This document shows positions 26,151-35,974 of a DNA stretch of 40,907 nucleotides, one piece after another. The stretch's first letter is position 1; the number at the start of each line of letters is the position of its first letter. Below the pieces are notes generated by a model. The model saw nothing but the letters and a program-made list of their open reading frames with translations. It made no database searches and was not told where the DNA came from. The translations under genes were made by a program, and so were the position numbers. Origin of the DNA: an uncultured Chlorobiaceae bacterium (GTDB taxonomy: Bacteria; Bacteroidota; Chlorobiia; Chlorobiales; Chlorobiaceae); NCBI GenBank assembly GCA_903939765.1, contig CAJAIK010000004.1:1-40907 (forward strand). The letters are read 5' to 3'.

Positions 26151-26621
26151 TTATAATGACTGGTACGCTTTGTTCAGCCCGTCAACATAGTTGGCAATAA
26201 GCGTCTGGTCAGAGAGCTGATCGGGGGCAAAAATCTTTTCGGCTATAATGGTGCTGCCGATAAGGTTCAGTTTTAGTTGTGGCAGGTAGAGCAGGTTTGC
26301 CATCAGTTCGGGGCTGCCGCAGGTGAGAAAGAGGGCAATTTTTTTGCCTTGAAGGCAGCTTTTGAGGTTGCTTTGCAGCAGTGCGCCAAGCAGTTCTGAT
26401 GCTACAAGCAGATAGTAAATGGGGGCCCCCATGATGACAACGTCAAACTCTTTGACGAAGCTGTAATCGCCGGTTGCTTTACATTTTGCTTTTTCAACGT
26501 AGGCTCCTGTTTCAGCAAGTTTCCGGCCGATTGAGTCAATGAGCTGTTCGGTTGATCCGCCAGAGGTTTTGCTGTCGAAAAGGATGATGGCTTTCATGGG
26601 CGCAGCGGCAGTGTGTGTCAT
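26151..26621 (-). CDS. Flavodoxin-like protein
   Basis: A 156-residue protein with a flavodoxin fold. The phosphate-binding loop is IILFDSKTSGGSTEQLIDSI, a variant of the S/T-x-T-G-x-T loop. Later come FDVVIMGAPIYYLLVA and GKKIALFLTCGSPE, where the flavin ring normally binds. It may carry FMN and transfer electrons, or be a flavodoxin-domain oxidoreductase. The frame is open to 26696, but that extension runs into the gap terminator, so the ATG at 26619-26621 is used; the ATG at 26595-26597 is the other choice. Its partners are unknown. Confidence 0.78.
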   Translation of the reverse strand: MTHTAAAPMKAIILFDSKTSGGSTEQLIDSIGRKLAETGAYVEKAKCKATGDYSFVKEFDVVIMGAPIYYLLVASELLGALLQSNLKSCLQGKKIALFLTCGSPELMANLLYLPQLKLNLIGSTIIAEKIFAPDQLSDQTLIANYVDGLNKAYQSL

Positions 26622-26693
26622 AAGGAAAAAGGGATGGTTTCGGTTGAGCACAGAACTGAAATTGTAGTGGAGCGTAGTGAATGAAACAAAGTA

Positions 26694-26728
26694 CAAAAAA
26701 AAGCGCCCCGTGAAGAGCGCCTTTTTTT
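26694..26728. terminator. Terminator between gap and the flavodoxin-like gene
   Basis: AAAGCGC and GCGC(C)TTT arms with one bulged base face each other around CCCGTGAAGA, with eight A on the left and seven T on the right. On the minus strand it follows the gap stop at 26755 and ends in eight T, as an intrinsic terminator should. Confidence 0.75.
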
Positions 26729-26754
26729 ATCATCATCGTTTTGAAGCGTGCTGT

Positions 26755-27843
<1,089 letters not shown>

Positions 27844-27871
27844 CTAAGATATGATTTGAAACTGGAATTAT

Positions 27872-29302
27872 TCAGGAATTTTTTTGAAAACTTTCTGTCA
27901 AAAGATTTTTCAGGTTGCCGAAACTTCCGTTACTGAGCAAAACAACAACATCTCCTTCTTTCAGTATCGGGTGAAGAAATTCCACAATATCGGAAGGATA
28001 GTTTGCACTGTTTTCTCCGGCAAGAAAAACGATTTTTCCCTGTTGCTCCAACTCGGTCTTCAGCCGCCGGGTATTGAGCGATTTTTCTGGCGCGTAGCGT
28101 TCAGGGCGGTGCACCTTTCCCATGACCACAATGGAGGCTGGATTGAAACACTCGGCAAGTTCCTGCTGGAAGATGTTCCGGGTGGTTGTGTTGGAGCGGG
28201 GTTCAAAACAGGTGACAATTCTGCGCCCCGCGTAGAGCTCTCCGAGAGCTTCGAGTGTTACCCGGATGGCGGTTGGATGATGGGCAAAATCCTCAACAAG
28301 CGTGATGTTGCGGGGGTAGGTGCCGACAATCTCCATGCGCCGTTTCGGGCGTTTGAAGAGGGGCATGGCGCGCATTATGGCTTCAAGGGAAAGGCCGGTA
28401 TGGGTGGCCGCAGCGATTGCTGCGAGCGCATTCATGATGTTGTGGTTGCCGAAAAGCGGCACGCGGAAAATTCCCTGAAAAGCGCCCAGATAGAGCAGCT
28501 CAAAGGTTGATGCTTCACTGTCGGTCGTTATGTTGCAGGCGCTCCACTCCGACTCTGTGGTCATGCCGAACCGTTCCACCCGGCAGAATGCCCGTGAAGC
28601 AATTTCGAGGGCGACCTTGTCATCACCGTTTACGAGCAGTGTTCCGTTTCCGGGGATAAGATTGACGAAAAGCCGGAAGCTGCGTTTGATATCCTCAAGA
28701 GAGTCGAAAATATCGGCGTGGTCAAATTCAATATTGTTGATAATGGCGATGTCGGGGCGGTAGAGCAAAAACTTGCTTCGCTTGTCGAAAAAGGCGGTGT
28801 CGTACTCATCACCCTCGGTGACAAAAAAGCCCTCTCCGCTGCGTCCCGAAGCACGGCAGCCAATCGAAAAGTTTTCGGGGATGCCGCCAACCAGAAATCC
28901 CGGTTTGAGGCCGCCATGTTCCAGCAGCCAGGCTACCAGCGAGGTGGTGGTTGTTTTGCCATGAGTGCCCGCCACCACAATGGAGGTGTTCTTGCCGATG
29001 AGGTGACGCCGTACCAGATCTGGCATGGAGAGCAGCTCAAAATGGTGGATGAGGGCGTATTCGAGTTCCGGATTTCCCCGGCTTATCGCATTGCCGACAA
29101 CTACAAAATCCGGCGAGGCGCTCAGCAGGTTTGTTTCGGAAAAGCCGTTGAAGTAGCGGATATTATGGTCGTCAAGATAACTGCTCATAGGAGGGTAGAG
29201 CTGCGTATCGGAGCCACTGATGGCATGACCTGCATGGGAGAGGGCGACGGCAACCGAAGCCATTGCGGTACCGCCGATACCGAGAAAGTAGAAGGAGCTC
29301 AT
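27872..29302 (-). CDS. mpl: UDP-N-acetylmuramate:L-alanyl-gamma-D-glutamyl-meso-diaminopimelate ligase
   Basis: Mpl re-attaches recycled murein tripeptide to UDP-MurNAc. The product of 476 residues starts MSSFYFLGIGGTAMASVAVA and has GSDTQLYPPMSSYL, which separates Mpl from MurC. The ATP loop is VVAGTHGKTTTTSLVAWLL, with NNIEFDHADIF in the central domain and VEDFAHHPTAIRVTLEAL in the C-terminal domain. The ATG at 29300-29302 gives the family N-terminus; the frame is open to 29434, but the added 44 residues look non-coding and run toward the divergent aminotransferase gene at 29445. Confidence 0.93.
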   Translation of the reverse strand: MSSFYFLGIGGTAMASVAVALSHAGHAISGSDTQLYPPMSSYLDDHNIRYFNGFSETNLLSASPDFVVVGNAISRGNPELEYALIHHFELLSMPDLVRRHLIGKNTSIVVAGTHGKTTTTSLVAWLLEHGGLKPGFLVGGIPENFSIGCRASGRSGEGFFVTEGDEYDTAFFDKRSKFLLYRPDIAIINNIEFDHADIFDSLEDIKRSFRLFVNLIPGNGTLLVNGDDKVALEIASRAFCRVERFGMTTESEWSACNITTDSEASTFELLYLGAFQGIFRVPLFGNHNIMNALAAIAAATHTGLSLEAIMRAMPLFKRPKRRMEIVGTYPRNITLVEDFAHHPTAIRVTLEALGELYAGRRIVTCFEPRSNTTTRNIFQQELAECFNPASIVVMGKVHRPERYAPEKSLNTRRLKTELEQQGKIVFLAGENSANYPSDIVEFLHPILKEGDVVVLLSNGSFGNLKNLLTESFQKNS

Positions 29303-29444
29303 CGTTGGCTGATTGTCAATTTCCAGGTTACTGTGCTGCTCAGGCAGCTTATTCAAGGGCTTATATACATAAATGGTGTAAAAGAATGAAATGAATCCGT
29401 ATTTTAGGGGAAAGGGATTCCAAATTTTAATCAAATAATCAGTT

Positions 29445-30560
29445 ATGCAGTTTATTGACCTGCTTTCCCAGAAAGAGCGGATACGTACAGCACTTCTTCA
29501 TCGCATTGAGGGTATTTTGGATCGCGGACAGTTTATCATGGGGCCAGAGGTAACTGAACTCGAATCGTGTCTCGCTTCCTATGTCGGTTCACGGCACTGT
29601 GTCTCTTGCTCATCAGGAACCGACGCGCTGCTCATGCCTCTGCTCGCCAGAGGTATTGGCCCGGGAGATGCTGTGCTGACCACGCCGTTTACCTTTGTGG
29701 CCACCGCCGAGGTGATCAGCCTGGCGGGAGCAACTCCTGTTTTTGTTGATGTTGCTCCCGATACCTTTAATATGGATCCCGATCTTGTCGGCTTCGCTGT
29801 TGATGATGCTGTGCAGCGGGGATTGAAGCCCAAGGCACTCATTCCCGTTGATCTTTTTGGTCTTCCAGCCGATTATGACCGCCTCCTCGCGGTTGCTGAT
29901 GCTTACAGGCTCTGGACTCTTGAGGATGCAGCCCAGAGTTTTGGAGGGAGTTTCAATGGGCGCAGGGCGGGCTGTTTCGGCCTTGTTGGGGCCACCTCTT
30001 TTTTCCCTGCCAAGCCTCTCGGCTGTTATGGTGACGGGGGAGCGATTTTTACCGACGACGATGAGCTTGATACGCTTTTGCGATCAATACGGGTGCATGG
30101 CAGCGGGGTAGACAAGTACAGCAACGACCGTATCGGCATTAACGGACGGCTTGATTCAATCCAGGCGGCCGTGCTGCTCGAAAAGCTCACCATTTTTGAC
30201 GAGGAGCTTGAGGCACGCCAACGCATCGCCGATCTCTACAGCAAGAGGCTGCATAGCAGGGTTGTTGTTCCCCGCATTCCGAACGGCTACCGCTCCGCAT
30301 GGGCACAATATTCTGTGCTTGCAGCCTCAACCGAGGAACGGGAACGGCTCATGCTGGCCTTGCAGCGGGAGGGAATTCCAACGATGATCTATTACAAGAT
30401 TCCCCTCCACCTCCAGAAGGCCTACGATTTTCTCGGATATAAAGCGGGAGATTTTCCTGTTTCAGAAGATTTGAGCAGCCGGATATTTTCCCTCCCGATG
30501 CATCCCTATCTTGAGGATGATGAGATCGACCATATCTGTTCCGTGCTTCTGCGCACCTGA
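29445..30560 (+). CDS. DegT/DnrJ/EryC1/StrS-family sugar aminotransferase
   Basis: A 371-residue PLP enzyme that transfers an amino group to a nucleotide-linked keto sugar for surface polysaccharide synthesis. Visible landmarks are GPEVTELESCLASYVGSRHC, SSGTDALLMPLLARGIGPGD, TTPFTFVATAEVI, the cofactor aspartate in LEDAAQSFGG, and the PLP lysine in SFFPAKPLGCYGDGGAIFT. Its style is close to WbpE/WlbC-type UDP-3-keto-glucuronate aminotransferases, but no partner dehydrogenase or acetyltransferase is adjacent, so the exact sugar is open. It is divergent from mpl. Confidence 0.9.
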   Translation: MQFIDLLSQKERIRTALLHRIEGILDRGQFIMGPEVTELESCLASYVGSRHCVSCSSGTDALLMPLLARGIGPGDAVLTTPFTFVATAEVISLAGATPVFVDVAPDTFNMDPDLVGFAVDDAVQRGLKPKALIPVDLFGLPADYDRLLAVADAYRLWTLEDAAQSFGGSFNGRRAGCFGLVGATSFFPAKPLGCYGDGGAIFTDDDELDTLLRSIRVHGSGVDKYSNDRIGINGRLDSIQAAVLLEKLTIFDEELEARQRIADLYSKRLHSRVVVPRIPNGYRSAWAQYSVLAASTEERERLMLALQREGIPTMIYYKIPLHLQKAYDFLGYKAGDFPVSEDLSSRIFSLPMHPYLEDDEIDHICSVLLRT

Positions 30561-30583
30561 CCGGAGAGCGGTATCCTCGCTCG

Positions 30584-31897
30584 TTATTGTTGTTTGCTTA
30601 CGGCTGCTTTGCCGGGAAATTTGAGGCGGACATAGATACCGGAAAGCATGACCAGGGCATTGATGGCGCCGACAACCATGAACGGCGCCTTGGGGCTCAT
30701 GGAGTCGAAGAGCCTTCCTCCAAGCGTGGTGATGACAAGGATGCCCACGGCACCGCTGATGTTGAACATGCCGATAACCGATCCCCGCTCTGCTTTGGGA
30801 GCCTCCTGCCCGATGAGGGATTGTGAGCCGAGAAAGGCGCTGATTTGCCCTATGCCGAGAAGGACGAAAGAGACAATTGAGGCGGGTTCATGCGGGTTGC
30901 CGATGAACCCCAGCGAAAGATAGCCGATGCTTGCCAGCCCCATGCAGACCGTCAGCGCAGTAACCCGGTTCCAGCGGTCGATGAGCGGACCGATAACCGG
31001 CGCCCAGAGCAGTGCCGCACCTTGTGAAATAATAAAAATCATCATCCCTTTTTTGACCGCTTCGGCAGGTGCCATCCCCATGGCAATTCCGGCGGTTGTT
31101 CCCCACAAAGGCAGAAAGGTGCCGATAATGGATTGATCACCCCTGGCAACAAAGGCGGCCGCGTAGGAGAGAAGGATGCGCGGATTTTTTGCACACCTGA
31201 TGCCGCTGGTAATGAGGGATCGAAGTGCCGGGCGCTCCTTTTCGCTTACTTCTGTGCCCCCTTTGAGTCCAAAGCCGACAACCACGGCCGAAACAAGCGC
31301 CACTCCGGCAATGGCAAGGTGCGTGTAGAGGCCAGCATCACTCCCGCTAAACCCCTTTGCCACAAGCCGCATTGGTAATCCTCCAAAAAAACTGTTCAGC
31401 ACCACAATACCGAGGCCGTTGAGGAAGCCGGTTATAGCTATCAGTTTTCCCCGTGACCGTTCGGCAGGGTAGTCGATCATCACGGTCGAAAGTGCACCGG
31501 TCACCGCAACGATGCCGAGCGCATAGATCATCCGGTAAAGAGTCAATTCATCAACCGATCGCGAGAGAGGGTAGAGCGCGTAGGCGAGTGCGAGCAAAAA
31601 AAATCCGGCACTGTATACCGGTTTTCGTCCTATCCGGTCCATCAAAACTCCGGCAGGCACAAAAAAGAGCAGCGTCACAACCTCCGTCCAGAAGACCAGG
31701 TTGCCGCTTATAGTTCCCTGCTGTGAGGTCGGAATTTTCAGGTGCTCATTGAGGATATAGGGCTGCCCGATAGAAACAAAGGTGACCAGCCCGATGGAAA
31801 AGAAGGCGGCATAGAGATAGGTCAGGGCGTGGCGGGGGAGCACCGAAGGCGCAAGGGTAATCGGCCCCATTTTATGAAGCATTGTTTTTTTTGTCAT
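30584..31897 (-). CDS. Major facilitator superfamily transporter
   Basis: A 437-residue membrane protein with about 12 hydrophobic segments. The loop between segments 2 and 3 reads GVLMDRIGRKPVYSAGFFLL, the conserved G-x-x-x-D-R-x-G-R-K motif of the superfamily, and the second half has a related GPLIDRWNRVTAL. A central cytoplasmic loop lies around GLKGGTEVSEKERPALRSLI. It could export drugs or move a metabolite; no substrate can be assigned. It converges on the aminotransferase gene with 23 bp between. Confidence 0.88.
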   Translation of the reverse strand: MTKKTMLHKMGPITLAPSVLPRHALTYLYAAFFSIGLVTFVSIGQPYILNEHLKIPTSQQGTISGNLVFWTEVVTLLFFVPAGVLMDRIGRKPVYSAGFFLLALAYALYPLSRSVDELTLYRMIYALGIVAVTGALSTVMIDYPAERSRGKLIAITGFLNGLGIVVLNSFFGGLPMRLVAKGFSGSDAGLYTHLAIAGVALVSAVVVGFGLKGGTEVSEKERPALRSLITSGIRCAKNPRILLSYAAAFVARGDQSIIGTFLPLWGTTAGIAMGMAPAEAVKKGMMIFIISQGAALLWAPVIGPLIDRWNRVTALTVCMGLASIGYLSLGFIGNPHEPASIVSFVLLGIGQISAFLGSQSLIGQEAPKAERGSVIGMFNISGAVGILVITTLGGRLFDSMSPKAPFMVVGAINALVMLSGIYVRLKFPGKAAVSKQQ

Positions 31898-31918
31898 GGG
31901 GCGGTTATTTATGAAGCG

Positions 31919-32371
31919 CTATGGCAATGCAGAGAGGAGGATAACGTCAAGAGCATTGGCAGACCTGATGCCACTATCGTTGGTTATGAAAAACGCGCAT
32001 CCGGCCCGAATTGCCGTAGCATAATGCAGTGCATCGATAAATTTCAGATTGTATTTTGCCCTTGATTGGGCTGCCAAGTCAAACGTTTCTGCATCGTGGG
32101 GCAATATGGTCAGGAAATTCTCCATTCTGAAAAACGCCTTGATACTTGCCACCAGTTCCAGGTTAACGGACTGATAGGGTTTGACCAATATTTCGGCAAT
32201 GGTAACGTCTCCCGTGCAGGCAATGATTAATCCTGACTCTACAGCTTCAATTATCGGTGCAACCAGTCGAAAATAATCGGGATTACGGTCCAGAAAGTAG
32301 ATAAAAACATTTGTATCCAGATAGACTTTGTGACCCTGTAGCCGCTTCAGTATTTCTGCTATCGTTCCCAT
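31919..32371 (-). CDS. PIN-domain toxin of an AbrB/MazE-PIN pair
   Basis: A 150-residue PIN-domain protein. The first metal-binding Asp is in KVYLDTNVFIYFLDRN (about residue 19), the Glu in VTIAEILVKPYQ (about 60), and later acidic residues occur in KFIDALHYATAIRAGC and FITNDSGIRS. It is expected to be an RNA-cutting toxin. Its start lies within the antitoxin gene (13-base overlap), so the two are translated together. The longer N-terminal lead before the first strand is slightly unusual for VapC. Confidence 0.87.
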   Translation of the reverse strand: MGTIAEILKRLQGHKVYLDTNVFIYFLDRNPDYFRLVAPIIEAVESGLIIACTGDVTIAEILVKPYQSVNLELVASIKAFFRMENFLTILPHDAETFDLAAQSRAKYNLKFIDALHYATAIRAGCAFFITNDSGIRSANALDVILLSALP

Positions 32372-32613
32372 GAATCACGGCTTTGATTATGTTCCCGATC
32401 AATTTCCTGAGTTGTTTCACCCCAGGTACCTCGTGCGATACCCGCATAAGCCATGGCTGACTCTTTCCGTTTTTTGCGTGCTACCGGTATCAGGGTTACA
32501 ACTCCGTTATTATAAGAAACCTCAAGCATGTCGTCCGGCTTGATGTTTGCCGATTCAGCAATCCGGGCAGGAATGGTGATTTGGTGCTTGTTTCTAACAC
32601 GGACTTGTGCCAT
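32359..32613 (-). CDS. AbrB/MazE-type antitoxin
   Basis: An 84-residue protein with an N-terminal SpoVT/AbrB swapped-hairpin DNA-binding domain (VRNKHQITIPARIAESANIK, then DDMLEVSYNNGVVTLIPV) and a charged C-terminal tail that would bind the toxin. It overlaps the PIN gene by 13 bases. A palindrome 39 bases upstream of its start is the likely operator for autoregulation. Confidence 0.87.
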   Translation of the reverse strand: MAQVRVRNKHQITIPARIAESANIKPDDMLEVSYNNGVVTLIPVARKKRKESAMAYAGIARGTWGETTQEIDREHNQSRDSWER

Positions 32614-32651
32614 TGTTCTTGTGCGTTTATTAGTAAGAAACTCGATTTTTT

Positions 32652-32665
32652 GTTAGAAATCTAAC
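32652..32665. promoter_or_regulatory. Palindrome upstream of the AbrB-type antitoxin
   Basis: GTTAGAAATCTAAC is a perfect 6-2-6 palindrome set in a T/A-rich stretch with further TTTGTTA/TAACAAA symmetry outside it (about 32649-32680). Its place just upstream of a MazE/AbrB-type gene makes it a good operator candidate. Confidence 0.5.
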
Positions 32666-32784
32666 TATTTTTTTAACAAATAAACCTTCTTGCATAGAAA
32701 AATATTGATGAACCGTGCTCAATTCGGTTGAGTTTCAAATACAATGGCCGGTTCAACCGGGAGTTATTGTTCGGGCTTATTTTA

Positions 32785-33693
32785 CTACACGACTCTTTTC
32801 AGAAATTTCCTGACGGCCACAAGAAAGGCTTCGGGCTGCTCTTCGTGTGGAAGGTGTCCGCAATCAGGCACAACCACCAGTTTCGCGCAGGGAAGCTCAT
32901 GGGCAAGTCGGATGCTCTCCACTGTTTTGACGGTCAAGTCGTGTTCACCGGTAATAACGAGTGATGGCAGCGTCACGGTTTTCAGTCGGTTCTCCAACTT
33001 GAGATGATGTGTCTCCAAAAAAAGCTCCCAGAACGCTCTCGACCAGTTGCCATGCATCAAGTCACTGCGAAACGCGGCCAGAACAGCATCGTCAAGCCGC
33101 TCCTTGTTGTGCCAGAACCCTCGAATATTGCGGTCGTACAGCCGGGTGATGAGGAATTTCATTAAACCCGAAAAGAGCGGGGTAAGGGCTTTCATGGCGG
33201 GCTTCATGAAGGCTGGCACTTCGCTGGTGGCATAGCCGCTGTATATCATTGCTCCGGCAAGCACCACTCCCTCAACATGCTGCGGATAGCGAAGCGCACA
33301 GAGAAGCGCCAGGGTACCGCCCGTTGAATTGCCAACCAGTACCCCTTTGCTGAAACCCAGTTTTTTCATCAGCGCAATAACCAGATCACACTGAGCTTCA
33401 GGAGTGTAACTGACCCCTGTTGTTTTTGAAGGCAGAGGGCGTGAGGTAAAACCAAAAGCAGGCCGGTCGAACGCCAGAACGGTTGCATTTTCCGCCAGCT
33501 TGTCAAACACCAGTCGCCATGACCGCAGACTCAGAAAACTGCCATGCAGCAGCACAACGAGCGGCTTTCCGCTCCCGGCCATCCGGTAATGAACCTTGAA
33601 CCCGTTAACCTCAATAAAGTGCTTCTCAGAAACGGTTTGTTTTCCGTTCGTAGCGAAAGTTCCCTTGGCAATCAGTGTCGTTCTTTCAGGCAT
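32785..33693 (-). CDS. Alpha/beta-hydrolase fold protein
   Basis: A 302-residue hydrolase with a complete catalytic triad by motif: nucleophile Ser in VGNSTGGTLAL, Asp in VITGEHDLTV and His in CGHLPHEEQP. The oxyanion region is VVLLHGSFLSLRSW. A helical cap (about residues 150-225) is rich in Phe and Leu. There is no signal peptide. It begins 12 bases after the VapC stop at 33706, so it is probably co-transcribed with that toxin-antitoxin pair, an odd association. The substrate is unknown; esterase or epoxide-hydrolase-like activity cannot be told apart. Confidence 0.88.
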   Translation of the reverse strand: MPERTTLIAKGTFATNGKQTVSEKHFIEVNGFKVHYRMAGSGKPLVVLLHGSFLSLRSWRLVFDKLAENATVLAFDRPAFGFTSRPLPSKTTGVSYTPEAQCDLVIALMKKLGFSKGVLVGNSTGGTLALLCALRYPQHVEGVVLAGAMIYSGYATSEVPAFMKPAMKALTPLFSGLMKFLITRLYDRNIRGFWHNKERLDDAVLAAFRSDLMHGNWSRAFWELFLETHHLKLENRLKTVTLPSLVITGEHDLTVKTVESIRLAHELPCAKLVVVPDCGHLPHEEQPEAFLVAVRKFLKRVV

Positions 33694-33705
33694 GGTTGCA
33701 ACAGT

Positions 33706-34107
33706 TTATAATGCGGCCCAATTTTCAATGGTTAACCCTTTTACTCGATTGAATTCTTTGGTGTTATTGGTCACAAGCACCGCATTGAGCGACTTGGCAT
33801 GAGCCGCAATCATGGTGTCAAGCGATCCGATAGGTGTTCCTTTTTTTTCAAGCTCTGTTCGTATTTCGCCATAATGCCAGATAGTCGAAGCATCAAATGC
33901 AAAGAGTTCGAGTGGTGCAAAAAACATTTCAAGAACTCGGCGATTTTTTTTGGAACCGCTTTTAATGACGCCAAAAGCAAGCTCAGCAGCGGTAATGCTC
34001 GATATGCCAATGTTGATGATGCTTTCCTGACGGAACCGTTCAAGAACATGTGCTGGCCGGGCATTGATGATGTAGATGCAGATGCTGGTATCGAGGAGAT
34101 AGCTCAC
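33706..34107 (-). CDS. vapC: VapC-type PIN-domain toxin
   Basis: A 133-residue ribonuclease toxin. Metal-site residues appear in order: Asp6 in YLLDTSICIYIIN, Glu43 in ITAAELAFGV, and Asp in PIGSLDTMIAAHA. The C-terminal motif VTNNTKEFNRVKGLTIENW is standard for VapC. The start is a GTG at 34105-34107 that overlaps the antitoxin stop (GTGA), giving tight coupling. The alpha/beta hydrolase gene follows closely. Confidence 0.93.
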   Translation of the reverse strand: MSYLLDTSICIYIINARPAHVLERFRQESIINIGISSITAAELAFGVIKSGSKKNRRVLEMFFAPLELFAFDASTIWHYGEIRTELEKKGTPIGSLDTMIAAHAKSLNAVLVTNNTKEFNRVKGLTIENWAAL

Positions 34108-34337
34108 GGTACAATCTCCTCACGCATCTGTTCTTCAGGCTGCTCTCGCTGCAATTGAAACCCTGGTTCAAACTCCTCCAGAGCAGCTTCAAGCGTTGCC
34201 CATGATTTATCAATCGGCAAAAGCAAAACTCCGTTACCAAAATGTTTGATAATAACGTCGGTGCCCTGAAACCGGTACTCCTTTGGCAACCGGACTGCCT
34301 GGCTCCGCCCTGATGGACAAATGCGTGCCGTATCCAT
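34104..34337 (-). CDS. vapB: VapB-type antitoxin
   Basis: A 77-residue antitoxin with an N-terminal AbrB-like DNA-binding domain (ICPSGRSQAVRLPKEYRF, the standard VapB motif, then FGNGVLLLPIDKSW) and an acidic Glu/Gln-rich tail for binding VapC. The ATG at 34335-34337 is chosen because a GGAGAG ribosome site precedes it; the frame is open to 34376 but without such a site. It lies directly upstream of vapC and downstream of a pair of direct repeats. Confidence 0.9.
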   Translation of the reverse strand: MDTARICPSGRSQAVRLPKEYRFQGTDVIIKHFGNGVLLLPIDKSWATLEAALEEFEPGFQLQREQPEEQMREEIVP

Positions 34338-34366
34338 ACTCTCTCCTTTATTAAACACGCAATAAA

Positions 34367-34387
34367 TAGTTATCAATGATAGTTATC
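34367..34387. promoter_or_regulatory. Direct repeat pair upstream of vapB
   Basis: TAGTTATC occurs at 34367-34374 and again at 34380-34387, a 13-base period, starting 30 bases upstream of the vapB start. A related TATCTATTGG repeats at about 34383-34392 and again near 34476. This spacing suits operator half-sites for the VapBC complex. Confidence 0.4.
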
Positions 34388-34557
34388 TATTGGGGCAAAA
34401 GCAAAAGCAAAAGTGAAACTTACAATGCGCTACCGTTTTGTGAATTTCGGCAGATGTGTGGCTTGATCGTCAACTATCTATTGGCGATAATGTTTCTCAA
34501 ATAGCTTTATTAAAGGGATAATTCAGATTGATATTGTCCTTCTGAAAAGGATAACAT

Positions 34558-35487
34558 TCATTCAAATTGAAGAGACTGTTGGTCTTGAGTCAGAATGATC
34601 GCTTCCGGTACTCCTTCAAACCGTAATCGGCTTTCCTCGGCATAGTCGCTTCTGAGTTCTACCCCCATCCATTGTCGCTTCAGACCATCGGCTACATATC
34701 CAGTCGTGTTGCTGCCGGCAAAGGGATCAAGCACCAAATCTCCGGGGTTTGTCAGAAATTCGATGAAGAATCTTGGCAGTTCTGCTGGGAAACGAGCGGG
34801 ATGAATTTTATTACCAGCAATTTTACTGTTCTTTATATAGGCGCTATTCGATTCGTTATTACCACACTGAATGAGATTTGACGGAATTGAACCGCCTTGA
34901 TCACTAGCAAAGGTGCCGTTGATCACGTGTCCGCTTGGCCGGATAGTTTGCTTGACCCCTCGTTTGATCAGGCGCTTCATGTCCTCGCTGTATGGCTGGA
35001 GAACTTTGCGATTATCCGCTTTTGCCATCGGATCTTTGACAAGCCAAAAAATATATTCCACGCTGTCTTTTACCCGGATGCGACGAACATTGACCCATTC
35101 TGCGGGTGCAGGCATTTTTGCAGGATTGAACCAGAAAAATTCTTGCGCCAAGTCAAATCCGATTTCGTCCACAAGAGCAAGCAGGACGCGATAATGGTAG
35201 AGACTGCGAATTGGTAACCCAGGTTGCCATGCTCCACCGAGGTTCAGAACGAATGAACCGGATGGCTTTATGATCCGTTTGATTTCTCGAACAAAAGGAA
35301 GAAGCCAGGCAATGTAATCCTGCTGATTTGCGTTACCATACTCTTTTTTGAAGTGGAGAGCGTAGGGCGGACTGGTAAGAACCAGATCAACTGAGTCGTC
35401 CGGTATTTGCTGCATGAATTCGAGGCTGTCAGCGCAGAATAACGCACCAAATTTTGTCTTGTATATTGGTTCAGATTGTATAAGCAT
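34558..35487 (-). CDS. Type II site-specific DNA methyltransferase, beta class (N4-cytosine type likely)
   Basis: A 309-residue DNA methyltransferase with the motif order of the beta class: catalytic motif [17 protein letters not shown] near residue 38, then at the other end HPARFP and the SAM-binding motif DPFAGSNTT near 255. The SPPY form favours N4-cytosine over N6-adenine, and the stretch after it resembles M.PvuII-type enzymes. A variable region (about 160-225) would read the DNA target. The ATG at 35485-35487 is chosen (AGGA upstream); a TTG lies one codon before. It overlaps the preceding nuclease-like gene by 17 bases, the layout of a restriction-modification pair. The recognition site cannot be predicted. 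Confidence 0.92.
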   Translation of the reverse strand: MLIQSEPIYKTKFGALFCADSLEFMQQIPDDSVDLVLTSPPYALHFKKEYGNANQQDYIAWLLPFVREIKRIIKPSGSFVLNLGGAWQPGLPIRSLYHYRVLLALVDEIGFDLAQEFFWFNPAKMPAPAEWVNVRRIRVKDSVEYIFWLVKDPMAKADNRKVLQPYSEDMKRLIKRGVKQTIRPSGHVINGTFASDQGGSIPSNLIQCGNNESNSAYIKNSKIAGNKIHPARFPAELPRFFIEFLTNPGDLVLDPFAGSNTTGYVADGLKRQWMGVELRSDYAEESRLRFEGVPEAIILTQDQQSLQFE

Positions 35488-35974
35488 CAATAATATCCTG
35501 AAAACGTGAAAACCATCGAGGCTCTGTTCCTGTTCCCTCTGGAATAGAGTGCATGACCTGAAGTTTGTTTGAATGATGCCGATGGCTTGGAAGTTCCCTT
35601 ACTAACGTGTATCGGAATTGGCTCCAATCGGCAGTGAAGCGACCGACGCAAACAGCGACAACATCGAAGTGATTACGATCGTAGTAACGGCTACTGGGAT
35701 CAGCTTTGGCAGCACGAGTCTTCTGCAACTCGACATGGGGCTTCGGGCCATTGCGTATGGTCTTGACTTCAACCCGGATGGATATTCCGGAGAGCGTCAC
35801 AACAGTGAAGTCATGCATTCCATCGACATCATGGCTCTCATAACTGGTCAACCAACCTTCTCTGCTGGCGATGCGAAGTTTCCTTTCGAAATGAACTTCC
35901 GCAACAGCTCCTTCCAAGGCGACCTTAAGGCGAAATCGTTTCTCTATGGCATCAAGCAACTCTTGGGCTGTCAA
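35471..35974 (-). CDS. Probable type II restriction endonuclease (PD-(D/E)XK-like)
   Basis: A 167-residue protein with a likely nuclease core: Asp55 in GMHDFTVVT, then Glu69 and Lys71 in IRVEVKT. After the core come [20 protein letters not shown] and [10 protein letters not shown], a pattern found in type II endonucleases that contact DNA just after the active site. Overlap with the methyltransferase gene supports the role. Only a TTG at 35972-35974 is available as start in the region of clear coding. The same frame stays open upstream to about 36112 without any usual start and reads plausibly (HALELKYG just before the TTG), so the true N-terminus is uncertain. The function is inferred from motif and context. 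Confidence 0.72.
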   Translation of the reverse strand: MTAQELLDAIEKRFRLKVALEGAVAEVHFERKLRIASREGWLTSYESHDVDGMHDFTVVTLSGISIRVEVKTIRNGPKPHVELQKTRAAKADPSSRYYDRNHFDVVAVCVGRFTADWSQFRYTLVRELPSHRHHSNKLQVMHSIPEGTGTEPRWFSRFQDIIDAYTI

